64,000 nucleotides of DNA from NCBI GenBank assembly GCA_013397455.1, contig VYZB01000372.1, forward strand, positions 316,764 to 380,763, read 5' to 3'. This document shows positions 49,141 through 62,162 of this stretch, piece after piece. The stretch comes from Crotophaga sulcirostris (taxonomy: Eukaryota > Chordata > Aves > Cuculiformes > Crotophagidae). The notes below the pieces were generated by a model. The model had not been told where the DNA came from, did not search any database, and worked only from the letters and a program-made list of their open reading frames with translations. A program made the position numbers and the translations under genes. Each line of letters begins with the position of its first letter. The first letter of the stretch is position 1.

Positions 49141-52100
49141 CTACAAAAAAATAACAGGAATTACAGAAATAACTTAGTTAAGCTAAATAGAACATTCAAT
49201 GGACTGAAGAGAGAAGGATTTCTTTAAAAGTGGGAGTGGTTTGTTTCACAATATTGACCTTCTTAAGTGTATTTAAGTTCTTTCTAAACTGATTTCCCAG
49301 TTTGCGCTTCAGTCACTTACTGCCGCCAGCATGGTTAGTTTTTAAGCAATTTCTGCAGTGGTCCATTTGTCAAGAGTAGTTATTTTCATCTTCCATCAAA
49401 CAGAAGAGTTCTGAGATACCTTGCATGGCCTCTTTTCTTTTCTCTTGGAATTTTATGATTAAAATATTTTCACTTCTCACAAACCGTATTTTTTATAAAG
49501 AAAATTGAATGTTGGAATTACTACTAATTAAAATCCAAGAGAGAGAAGTAGTGTGAACAGTCATGGGGTCAGGTTGTTGGGATAGGGGGAGCAACTATAG
49601 GAAAAACGTAGGAAAACTTTTATTACCATTTTCCTTTATTATCATATACGAAGTTAGCTGCAGTCTTGTTATGTACTTTCTGTGATTCATCTACATACCT
49701 CTAGTTGGAGGTTCTTCTCGGGTGAATATTGAACATCTGGGTGATTGAAAAGTATCTGGCAGTCCTAGTGCTCAATGAAAATTGAAAATTTATTCTGATT
49801 GCTATGATGTGTGTTAGTCTCCCATATTTTATCAATCCCTGCCTTCACCCTGGTTGAACATACAGGATCTGACATTATAGCCTGGACACTTAAAAATAAT
49901 TCTACAAAACCCCAAAGAAAGCCAGCTCCCCAGCAAGGAACTTGGGAGTATTTTTGGTAGCATAAAAATTTCTTCCCCCAGAGAAAGAGAAGCTGGATTG
50001 TTTCTGTTGGGATTGTGCAGATCACTGTTAAACTTGTCCCCAGGCTGCTATAAAAGCATAGTGATTGGAAGCAGCCCCTCCCTTGAATTAGCTGAAAGGC
50101 TGAAGAAGTAGCTAAGAAGTCTTGTATAGAAATTTTCCCAGGATAAAGAGAACTCTGAACTACTATGTGGAGTGTTCACCCTCACTGCCATATTTAAAAT
50201 GAAATAAGTTGAAATCTCTTCTTTATTTTTAATATTTCTGGCTGAGTTTTTAGGAAAAAAGTTCTCCTATGTGTTTTCCACATGTGAACCAATATAAAGT
50301 GTTTGCTTTCTGATTTTCTTATGTGATTGTTTGTATTGAAAAGAAAATGTTCTTGTTGAAACAGAACAAATGGCTTGATTTTTCTTCAGCTTTTCCCTGT
50401 GTTTGTAATCAGAGAGCACCTCGATCTTACCATAAGCTAAGGATAATTTGTGTGTGGCAAAATGTTTTCATAGGAAATACTGGATGGATTGCATAGAACA
50501 TGCAAAATGCATTAGGTTGATTGAGTGAATTTCAGGCTTCTCTGATTTATTGGAGTTGTTATTATTTAATGCTACTACTACTAATTATACTCATTAACCT
50601 CTCCTCAGCCACTCACTGTCAAGTATTGTAGGCTTTCTGAAGCAGTCTTAATTTGTTAAGAGCACTGATTTATGTTGCTGCTCTGGGAATGTAGGAGAAT
50701 ATTAGTAAGTGGGAAGGAAGCTAACTACTTAACATTTTCATGAGATGATTATTTCAATGATACTTTCCCACTGTAGGATACATGCGTTTTAAGTGCAAAG
50801 CACTGGACAGGAAGGTATATAAGCATGTGCTAAATTTGAGCGTGTGTTTAAGTGATTTCATTTAGGTAGAAGTCTAATGTGTATGACTATGAGAAATTAT
50901 TACAGAATTTACCCAGTTTAATGTTATTGAATTTCAATTATTTCGTTATGGTTATAGTACCATAAAACTAGAATCATGCATTGCTGTATCAGGACTAACA
51001 TGCTCAAGGGGTCTGATGCTCAAATTTGTGTTCAGAGAACTGTTTATTGTAGCAAAGGCATCTTTCGTTAAGTGAATGTAAACCCTTTTTTGATGGTTCA
51101 TTCTCACACTTTTCTATGTTATTAAAATTCTTACAGTGTTGGTTTTGTTTTCCTAAACATGGCCTATCCTTTCAAGTGTTGAGGTAGCATCTGTTGTCAA
51201 TTTTGTGAAGATTGCCACTTCGCTAGCTATCATTGTGTGTTTGTATCTAGATGTTTGCATTTATATTAAAGTATAGGACTATTTGAGAAAGATTTTTTTT
51301 TAGCATTTAATGCATTAATAGTGCTAAAAAATATGTGCTTGAATGTCTGTAAATCTGGTACAAATTAGGGAGCACAGTTCATATTTCCCCACACAGTGCT
51401 GCCAAGTGGCCTCAATCAGAAGTAATTTTCTCCACGAAGGCACATGCAGCTCACTCATCAGTGTCTCCTCAGTAGATATTGTTATTTGCGGTGATATTTT
51501 TGAAGTGGGCTACTCTGTCGGCTAAACCATCCATATTTCTGCCACATTGACTCCTTCATTGCTGCCACTCCTAGTACTGTTTTCTACTGCCTTTTGTTTA
51601 TCCATGTTATTTGAAAAAACATTCAAGATTTATGGTCATGTCAATAAATATTCATGAAATAGAGTAACTATTAAGTGAATAAGTAAAATACTAAAGCCCT
51701 CAAAATCTCCCGTGTTGTGTACAAGACAAGTATTCGCTTGTTTTATAAAGGTAATAGTTTTTTCTGGGCTTCATGCAAAGTCTAGAATGAAATAATGGAG
51801 ACTTCGCTTGTCTTCGGTACCTCCATTTCTGATTAGAATATGAGTTTTTATCTAGTGCATTTGGAAATTCTTAACTGTTTATCATGTAGCTAATCTGAAG
51901 CATTTCAGAATCACCTTCTTTTAGATTACATCACATTCTTTCAGGAAGTGCTAATAGGAAAAGAACTGCTGAAACGAGAAGGCCGACATCTAGACTCTTC
52001 CTCTGGAATTAACTATTCAACTAAATTCTTAAACCATTTCAGGTTGAAATTGTACTATTTTATTTAAGAGTCTAATCGTATCTCAGAGCTATTTATTGTC

Positions 52101-55100
52101 AGATCACTGTGACAGATGAATTTCAGTATTAGGAATCATTTGGATTTGCATTGCTGTGTCATTATGGCAGTTGTTGGTCGTACATCACACTTAATCAGCA
52201 CTTAATTCAAAAGCATTTTTTAGCAGAACGAGCATGGGACCTTGACCCTGTTCCAGCTGAAATAAAAGCAGACATACTATGTGTTGTACCATAGGTGCTT
52301 AATAAAATTATTGGCATAAGTAATTGGTCTAAAACTGTTAAATTAAATGATCAATTTAAAAGAAATGCAGAACGTAAAGTATCATTCTAAAGTGACTGAT
52401 TATGCTGTACTTGGACTGTTGAAGGTAACATCAACATAATAACTATCAAAGAAAACACTTGAAGGAAACCTCATTATTAAAGGCTTATTTATTTTTGTCT
52501 CCATGACTCTATGTTTTTAAGGATTTTAAATTGGAGAGGAGGTTGAGTGGATGCTGGGTACATTGTTCCCTAGTTAGAGAAGTTAGTAACCTTCAAAAAT
52601 TGACCTATACATTTTTGAACCAGATAAATTCTTAGGTCTCTAGCTGACCTGATTTACTCATAGCAGTAAGAGGTTGTTGGAAGTACGTGGCCAAATTAGG
52701 CAAACATAAGCCTGCAGAGTTTATGTGTTTACATTAGTCAAGAATATGTAATTCCATACGTTCTTTACTGTGAGATCTTGAATATTTATTCATTGTCTAT
52801 TTATGTGCAAGTAATTAGATGGAGTAGTCCAGAACAGAGAGTTTAATCTGTTTATACTTACTAGTAAGTGGCCTTTAATTTTAGTGTTTTCTTTAACCCA
52901 CACTGTATTTGAGGGGCAATTAAAAATAGCCACAGAAATCATGCTCCTGTATTTCAGTTCACATGAAACTAGCAATCAAGAAATACTGAATTTTGCTGTT
53001 ACTCTTGTTGGCTGGTCCTACTCATGTTGAACAATGCCTTTCTCTTCAGCTAAAATTGTCAGTTAAATTAAATTCATCAGTTTATAGCTCTGTATGTATT
53101 TGTATTTGAATGCTTATAAAAGTGACTCAATATGAATAAGTCAGAATTTGTCTTAAGGATCAACTTGTAGATTGGAGAATTAGGCAAAGCAACAGCTGCA
53201 GCCTGAAACCTAGAAAAATACTTATACGGTGATCCCTCAATTTCAACAGAAGTCATACTGGTTTGTGGAGAGCAGCGTCTGATATCAACCCCTGAGGTGA
53301 ACTGTTACATGAGGCTCTGATGTGTGCCTGTATGCACCTGAGTATACATCGCTGGGTTTTGTATGTGGGTTGGCATACCCAAGGTAAAAACCTGATGTAG
53401 ATGCATGCACACCTCTGATCTTGTTTGGATGTGACAACATTTACACTTAGATTTTCAAATGTTTGGACATGTAACTTCAGGAAATGCTACATATTTGTTT
53501 ATACGTAGGATATATCAATGAAAGCATTTGTCGGGATTTTTTGTTTTTAGTCTGAGGTTTTGGAAAAAATAAAGTCCCAACCCAAAAAATGACAGGTTTG
53601 AACCTGCTCTGTGAAGCTGGTGCATACATTGTTTTTCTTCTGCCTTCTTGGAAACAGTGTGAATGGAAATCATGTTATGTTTTTTTCTGTGACTACTGCA
53701 AAGAAAAGCAAACCAACTTCTGTTCCTTCTTGATGAACATACAGTGATTATTAGCTTCCAGTTAACATACTGGTGATAAGTTTAACGTCTAGAAAAAGAC
53801 TTAAATGTTGTGCATACATGCCAATTGGTTTACTTGCAGATATATTACTTTTGCTGTATTTTGCAAAATACTAATTGAAAAAGTCAAATGAATATTTGGA
53901 AAATTTATTACAGGCATATGACTGGTTTTGAAATAATGCAAAATATGGTATTTTTGCATCTTTATTTATGACAGAAATCTGCATTTCACTAAAATAGCAT
54001 ATTTTTTGTTTCATTGTGGTTTTGCTTCCTAGTTTATTTGTCCAGATGTTACCAGTACATACCAATAAATAGCTCTGCAGACAATGTCACATATTAATAA
54101 AATTATGAAATCTGAAAGGTATTTTTTAGTAGTTTTTTCAAGACCCCTTGTGCTTTTATTTCTGCCATGAAACTGGACACATGTAAGATGCCCAAACTGC
54201 CCATAGTTAGGGACAGCGCACTGCTCCAGGGTGTGCTGCTGCTTTGTTCTCTGTTCCATACGGTGCAATATCCAGTCATCATTCCCTGTGCATATACAGT
54301 TACTGGATTTTTCTCAACATGATTAGAAAGTGCAATTAACAGTAATGGATACTTTGATAGTGAGAATCTTTATTTCTTCAATCGTAATAATTGCACCTTA
54401 TTTTAGGAGATATATTGTTGAAAGACAGCTAGTGTTGGTGAGAATGTGTCCATGAAAGTGGGTTCATTTGGTCAGATTCTCAGCAGGCACAAATAGTCAT
54501 ATTTCCATGAAAGATAGCAATCTATATTAAATTATGGAATCCCAGCTGGGAATCTCAATCAATTTCAATAAAAAGTAACCATCATATTCCTCTGAAACAA
54601 GAATTAAACAACATAGCCTAAAGTGAATTTGGCTGTTCTAATAAATGTAGGTAGTCACTGGTTCATAATAAATTACATAAAATTAGTGTGTAGTCAATAT
54701 TAGATTTCTTTTAAAAATTTATCCCTTCGTTTTCATCGAATGAAACAGAGTCATTTATGTATTGTATCTCACCATGATAGATTATATAGGAATAGTGTAT
54801 TTAATACTGGAAAACTATCATATAAATACAAATTAGATCTTTTTTCATTAACTAGCTAGCTTTCATTTTAAGAAAGAAATACTCAGTCAATTATAAGTGA
54901 CGCTGTGCTTTCACTGGAGAGTGAAATATGTATTTTTTTTCAAGCCTCAACCATGTATAATGGAATCTCTTTTGAAATCCAGTCTTAGGATGGATTTTGA
55001 AACGTACTGACATTTAATAAAATCTTAGTTAAATTAAAATACGTTCAGTTATTTCAAATCTCCATTTAAATCTAGGGTAAAATTCTATGCCTGGACAGGA

Positions 55101-55939
55101 GATGCTCTTAGCAAATAGTTACTATTAACCAATGATTGTGAAGTGTGTGTATACATAAGAAATGAGAAATTTTAATTTTTGAGTACTTTCCAGTTGGTAA
55201 CCTAGGTATTATGTATTATTGATCTGTCAGGCACTGGCTATTCAAAAGGATCTGTAGCAATAACATGGCTTATGTTTCTGTAGCCCTTGGCTAGTAGTTT
55301 GCCACAACAGTTGTTTCACCTCTCTGAAATGAAGTGATAGCCTGTCTGACTCCTATCCATTGGCTGGGAGTCTTATTAAAAAGCCTAGCAAATGTATGAT
55401 CGTGGATAATGTGAAACTCTTTTTAAACACCATCAGGTGATGGTTAAAGCAAAATAGCAGAATAAACTGAAGTTTATACTGTCCATGTCTTTGTAGTAAT
55501 ACGCTGTCATCAGTACTGTTAACTCAAGAAATGAAGCCTGTAAATAGAACCTATTAAAGTACTGTAATTCAGCATCAAAAAAACCCAATGACTAACAAAC
55601 AAGGGAAGGCTCTTCACTGTTTACATGATTTTACAAATACAGCTTTGATTTCCATTGTTAAAAATGTCTGTGTTTAATACTAAAGCCCAACAAATAATGA
55701 AAAAAAATCCATGTGTGAATATTATTAATAACACTTTGCATATTCTGGTTTTAAGTAATGAGAACAGTCACTTTCTGTATCAATTTCCATAAAAATTATT
55801 TGTCCGATTCTAGTAAATGCTGAACACAGCCATGGAAGGAAAAACTAGCTAAAGACCTCCAGTTATAAGTTCACTAAGGTTTTATTTCACATTGTCCTGT
55901 TAGATGGTTTTGCCACAGTGTTCCTGATTCTTTTTAAAG
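49141..55939. other. Probable intron upstream of the acidic exon
   Basis: No exon or transposon recognised over 6.8 kb. The segment 51880-52420 is less repetitive, with motifs such as TTTGCATTGCTGTGTCATTA, and is a conserved non-coding candidate. A pyrimidine-rich stretch with AG precedes the exon at its right edge. Confidence 0.5.
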
Positions 55940-56098
55940 GGCCCCTTGAGGATGCCATTGAGGATGAAGAAGAGGAGTGCCTGTCTGAGGAAAATGATAC
56001 TATCTCAAAAGAAGACTTTCCATTGGAGGAAAGCTTTTCTGCAGAGTTTGAGCCTGAAAATCTGAGCTGTGAAGAAGTGGAATACTTTTGTAATAAAG
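55940..56098 (+). CDS. Internal coding exon of an unidentified gene, acidic product
   Basis: A 159-base exon. It is bounded on the left by GATTCTTTTTAAAG (acceptor AG at 55938-55939) and on the right by AATAAAG followed by GTAATC (donor GT at 56099). It begins after the first base of a codon and ends after the first base of another: phase 1-1, 53 codons, so skipping it would keep the frame. The 52 whole codons are strikingly acidic ([17 protein letters not shown] near the start, then EDFPLEE, EFEPENL and [10 protein letters not shown]) with almost no basic residues, three Cys and no transmembrane or known catalytic motif. Likely a disordered acidic linker. The two other plus frames are less open. 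A second acceptor, CCACAG ending at 55918, would give 180 bases in the same frame and add FLILFK-type residues; the shorter form looks more likely. Codon choice and composition differ clearly from the surrounding AT-rich DNA. No other exon of the gene was found, so the gene cannot be named. Confidence 0.72.
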
Positions 56099-59000
56099 GT
56101 AATCATTGTAGCCCACATCTTGAGGGAAAACTGGCCAAATTGTGTCCAATTGGTCAAAATGTTTTGTTTTAAAATGTACTAAAAGTCCTATTAATATGAA
56201 ACCTTAAAAATACATCACTTCTGAAGTTAAATCTGATAAGGGGTAAATATTTAAATGTGTTGGAAGATGTACTTTTTAGGGAGGTGAATCATCTAGAATT
56301 TAATGTTTTCCTCCAAAAATGTTATTTTCTGCATATTTAACTGTAGAGGACAGGCGTCAGGAGTCAGTTATTATCAGATCCAAAGCTAGCAATGCAGCAT
56401 GTCTGTTCGTTGCTTCTTTGCCTAGGAAACATGCTGGAAAAAACAGATTGTGTCTGTAGATTCTAGGATTAAAATAGAGCTTATTATAGAACTTATTATG
56501 CATAGTAGAAAACCAGTGATTTTTGAAAGGGTAACTTTTAAAGTTGCAGATGCCTTTTTGATGCATTTGTCACTAACAAATTATTGAAGACAGAGGTATT
56601 TTAGCATAAGCCACACCAATGAACTGTTACCCAGTGTTCATTCAGCAAGACTGTGCTGTTTCCTATTCAGCTGACAGAAAAAGCACATTGTACTGTTATG
56701 TAGAACATTGATTTGACCTTCTTCCTGCCAGATTTCCACTTGGTTGCTTTATTGTTTCTCTTCTGCAGGTAAGGATGCCTATCAAATATCTGGAATTGTT
56801 GTGGTGATGTTTTTCTGTTAGTCAAGAACCCCCACAGGCATTTGGATATTGATGATTTCTCTGTATTTCTGTTCTTTCCAAGATACTGATATACATTTTC
56901 TCATGAAATCTTGATATGCTCCTGGTTTTGTATTATTTTCATCTGTCTTGGACAAAGTAGAATAAATCTATTTGAATAGCCAAATGTTTTGAGTGCAGAA
57001 TATTAGTTGTTCATACAGAGTCTTCAGTCATCAATGGGAACGGCACGAAAATGTATTTTCTACGTGTTCTCTATGTAGGTACAAACTTTTGAAAAATAAT
57101 TTACTTGTTGCACTATGAGTTCTTGATACATAGTAAGCCATCTTAAGAGATCAAAACAGTCTAGTCAATAATTTAGAGTTCAGCTGCCACGTACCTTACG
57201 GTGAAGTAAGAGAGACCATATTATGAAGGGAAATGCTTTACAAACAGGGGGCGTTAAGTGCTATTATAACTGTGCTGTGAACAAATACAATTACTCTATG
57301 TTCATTTCTTAACATGCCTCTTGGACACCTTTTTCCTTAGCTGAACAAAAGTACTGTTACTGGCATTACTAAATAATTATTTAAACTTCTGTTATCCTAA
57401 TTGTTATACCAGCATCTCTTGAGTTTCTTCTGTCAGTAATGGAAGACTATACACCAGTCAGTTCATATGTTTGATTTATTTATTCCTCTGTAGTTCTTGC
57501 TGCATTTTCAGGGCCTACCAAGACTATTATTTTGGGTGAAATTCAGAAAAATACATGTTTTCTTTTTGTTTGTTAATAGCAATCGATATTGCAAATTCAT
57601 GTTGAATTTCAAGTTACCATGGCACTTCCCTTTAGTGAACACATCTTTCAGGGAAAGCACTGAATCCAGGCCATTGTATTAAACAAGATCAAGGATTAAA
57701 TAGGAATATACTTGTATCTGAATCTTGATTATTATATATTTTATTAAGGACATTTGCTGATTCTTCAAGCTGAATACCTTTTGAGTCCCCAGCAGTTCTT
57801 TTTCCAAGTGTGTTGTAGTTATAAGAGTTTTAAACCTATCCAGTGCAACTGCTGCACAAGAAAAGTTGAAAGAGGAAATTTCTGAGGATGAAGGGGCACA
57901 TAAAATCTCCTTCCAGCTGAGGCAGTATGACAAGAAGTCCCACTTTTAAGTGAGTGGAGAATATCCCTGGAAAAGGATGAAATGGGAGCCTAGAAAAATA
58001 TTGTTTTTTATTAATATGTCAACTTGAACGTACTGCTTCTTGAGTGTCACATTGTAAGTGTCATTAGCATAAGACTATGTATGTTTTTCTGAGGATAAAA
58101 CTCAAAAAGACAAAACTAATAAGGAGAATTGCACCCTTTTCTTAGTGGAAGAGTTTGTGACTGTATTGTATAGTAGATACTAGAAGTGAGACGTATTGTC
58201 ATGATTTTTGTTGTGAATCTGTTAATCATTCGTAACCTTTTCCTTTGTAGTGCTTCAGTGTTAAAAGATAGCATGAGAAATAAGCTCCTTTTTTTTCCTG
58301 AAAATATTTTTTCTTTAACATCATGAATAAAAGCTTGAAAATGTGATATATATCAAATAGGTTAGAGAGCAAATAAATACATTCTAACTTCTGTTTTGAG
58401 GGCCAGGTTTTCTGATCTTTGTTTTGCTCTTTGACAGTATTGGCAGCCTGTAGCCCCCAAATATCTTCAAAGGAGGGAAAAATAAGTGTAAAACTGTTTT
58501 TTCGTGCAACAGGTTTCCTTTTCCCAGAAAATATCAGGCATGGGAATCCTGTATGCTATGTCTGCATTCTCCACCTGCTAGCACAGACCATTAAAGGTTC
58601 TAGAAAGTAAGGGGATTTTATTGGGTGTAAGTATTCATCTGTCCTGGCTCCCAATTTCCCTCCCCTGGGGTTTCTGCCTAGCTGACCCAGAACAAGAGGA
58701 CAAACGAGTAGTGGGGCTTCCTTCAGGAATCAAGAGACATGAGCACCAAATGGCACAACTGTTGGGGAAGAGATGTCTCTGAGTCTTCACCTGTGATATG
58801 TTTCCACAGCTATGTCAATCCAAGCATCACCAAAAACCAGAGGCTTTTAACTGTCCAAACTGTGCACTGGAGGCAAAGATTTCCTGAACTCACAATTCAT
58901 TCAGATGAGTGGAATTCATGGATGTACATGTTCACAAAGTGGTAGCATTGGCTTTTTGACTGAAGAGATTTTCCTGTCAAACTATACCTGATCATATTAT

Positions 59001-62000
59001 AAGTCGAGAGCAGTCTCTTATTGTCTAAATTGCAAACAACTAACATTTATAAAGCCATACTTGTCATTCCCACTTTATTAATTTGGGTTTGTGAGATTGA
59101 TTCAGCAGAATAGTTGCCAGAATTAGAAGACGAAGGACTCTGCAAAGTGTGAAGCAAATTAATCACATTGATTGAGGTACATATCACTTTACAACTTGTC
59201 CGTTTTAAAAATTATGACTTTTGGCTATTATTTTCCCCTTCTCCTTGTGCTCATTAATGGCTTCTACAATAAGGAATCTGGAAAATTCCACCTACCCCCA
59301 AACTTTTGCACCACAAAATATCAAATAACCTTGCCACCTGTGAATAATTATTCCAATGTAGTCTTTATTTACACTTAAATGTGAAGAAGTTAACAGAGGG
59401 TTTTTTTGCATGCAAATATTAAAAGCAAAAATGGAAATTAGCAACTTACTTTATCAGGGATAGCTTTAAGCTTGCAACTGTGAGTTTTTAACCTTTGGAT
59501 GAAGCTTTGCATCCAAGAATGAATATTTTAGAAGAGCCTCAGAACAGATGGCAGGTAGAAGTTTGATTTATTTGCAATTTTCACAGTGAGATTAGGAGAA
59601 AGGGAATATTTTGGAAACAACAACAATAATAACATAGTCATAGTGTTTTTTCCGCTACAAAGCTGCACTGATCTCAATCTTTGGAGTAGAAACCAAAAAT
59701 TTGATAGAATGTAGCCTTGGTGATAAGGCATTGTATTTTGTCAGTTTGTGGTCTTTGAACATTGCTGTTTATGCTTAGTTAATATAAATTTCTGCACTGC
59801 AGATAAAGAGGATATCTGGTGATGCTATCCACATAAAGCTTCCATTAGCCTGGAACCTCCGTTGCTGAAGATTTTCTTTAATGTCCAGCTAGTGGGTATC
59901 TGGAGTCAGAGTCCGTATCAGATTAAGATTAGTTCAGGTTAAATTCAGATCTAGAAGATTTATTAGATAAGTGCAAGTATTTCTTCTAGTAATAAAGATC
60001 ATCTGAATAGGAGAAAGTAACTGGTGTTCCGTGCACAAAAGTGATAGGCTAGATCACTGAAAGCCTACTGTGGAAGCTAGGAGATAGTATGCACAGACTA
60101 ACTTTTGTCTTTTATGGGTAGGAATAAGCAAATGAGGTGATGCAAACAGAGATAAGAGAAGAAGTGAGCTGGAGGCATGATTGGGCTACTAAAGACAGGA
60201 GGGCAGATACAAGAAGTGATCACAAACAACAGAGCAATACAAAAGTTGAGAAGTTGGAGGTGATGGGATGAAAAGCAAAGTAATAAATCATTCATTTGGA
60301 ATGTGAAGTAGTTTATCATTCGCTCTCTCTGATGCTGTCATCCTGCCTAGATACCCTCAGGAAAAATTTAAAAAAAAATGTTCTCACCTGTTGCTTAGAA
60401 AATTTCCATACTCATATGGCGATTACACCTCTTCATCTCTGTGAACAGCAAGAATAGGAGCCTTGTCTACTACGTAAGGGTAGGAACTGGCTAAGCAAAT
60501 TACAGTTCTTTGTGACCTTCTTAGCAGAAACGTTCAATGAGGGATTAACTTTCAAAGGAAAAGTTATCTTCAGCAATGAGAGAGATCACTTGAGATTAGT
60601 AGACAGTTAAGTAGCTGTGTTGAGAGAAAGAAGGAAGCAAGAGAATAAAATGGAGGAAGGACTATAATCAAGAGAAAATACGGGACTGTTCCCAGAAGAA
60701 CAAATGGAGGAATACAAAAATCTGATAATTAGAGAAAGAAGACATATCCATTTCTTACTATCATTTTTGTTGAATTCTCCTGTTCTTCGCTTGTGGCATG
60801 GATATTGTGACAGTAGGCTTCCCATAATTACTCCATCACAAGGCAATATTTGCAGCAGCCCACAGTGGAACGTGATTCAGTGGCCTTAACACTACTGGTG
60901 GCATATTGGAAAGCAAATGGCTTCTGTTTCCTCCTTTAACTCTGCTTCAGTTGGAAACATAGGAAGATATGGGGGATACATAATGTGGAATGATTGTTTC
61001 ATGATACATTGCTTTTAGGATCTACAGCACAAACTGCTATGTATGCCTGTAGCAGATCAGAGCATGGATACATGGTTGCTGATCCTGATATGTTGCTTAT
61101 CTTTATTTGTGGGGTAAGAAGGGGATGAGGGGAATCCAGTGCTGTCTGAAACTCATACAATTTAAGTCAGCACAAAGAGAACTCTGGTAATACATGTGCT
61201 TCTGCGTACTGAGTGTATTCTGCTTGGATTGGAGGGAACGAGCTCAAAGCTCAATCCAAGTTTTCAGCTCATGGACAGTATTTTGTCACTAGGTTGCCAG
61301 ACCAGCATAGGACTGCAATTTTTTATGTTAAACCATGTGACTTAATTGTGCAGCCAGGCTTGAGATCCTCTGTATAAGAAAAAGCATATACAAAGCTAAG
61401 TTCTTGTGTGCATTAATCTTTCCTTTCATACTTCATGTGCAAAGCTATCATACCACCATCTATAATACCAGCCATACTCTTAACACCCTGAAAATGATTT
61501 CTGCGTGTCCCTTTTTCCCCCAGAGTATGACTTTGTTTGTGTATGGATGTGTGCATCAGTGTAAATATTCTTTGATTCTTTCATGTTAGGCATCTAATGG
61601 CTAACAATATGCTTGTTATTTTCTGTTTCTGGATCAAAAAGTAGATTTGTGCCTTTTTTTTCCTCTCCCCCTGCCTTTATTTTTCAGCAGAAACCTTTTA
61701 ATCAACAATGTTTCTTTCCTTTTCAATAATGGATTTTGTGACAAATTTCTACCTCTTTTTCTATAGCAAGTGGAAGCAGGATCAGCATAAGGCAGCTATA
61801 CCATAATCACTTTGAGCTCAATAAGGAGATCTTTACAGGCAACTTTGTTCTTATTTCTTAACGGGATTAAGAAGCTCAGCTCTTTAAATTCTTGCATATA
61901 ACACTGACATTTCCAGGGTGTGTTTGGACCAGTGAGTTCAAAGAGAAGGACTGAAAAAGAAAAGCCAATATGACTTTGTTTTTTACCTTGCTGGAGGAGC

Positions 62001-62079
62001 TGTTTGTGCAAATCGCCTATAAGCTTATTGACCTGAATCTTTGACTCCTTGTTTTCTGTGGATTTGGCTGGAGTGTAGA

Positions 62080-62101
62080 CACTGATAGAGCACTGATAGA
62101 G
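62080..62101. repeat. Exact 11-bp tandem duplication
   Basis: CACTGATAGAG occurs twice in direct succession, 62080-62090 and 62091-62101. Confidence 0.95.
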
Positions 62102-62136
62102 GTGATTGCACAGCCCTCGGCTTTGCTTGGCATCAG

Positions 62137-62162
62137 ACACACACACACCACCCCCCCCCCCC
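62137..62162. repeat. Compound (AC)n / C-run microsatellite
   Basis: Six AC units (62137-62148), then CA, then twelve C (62151-62162). The C run explains the Gly run at the start of the minus-strand frame here, which is not a gene. Confidence 0.9.

Noticed and set aside
60098..60319. Hydrophobic, Cys/Ser/Pro-rich minus-strand frame resembling a membrane segment
   Set aside because: Explained by a purine-biased plus strand, with no start context or family match.
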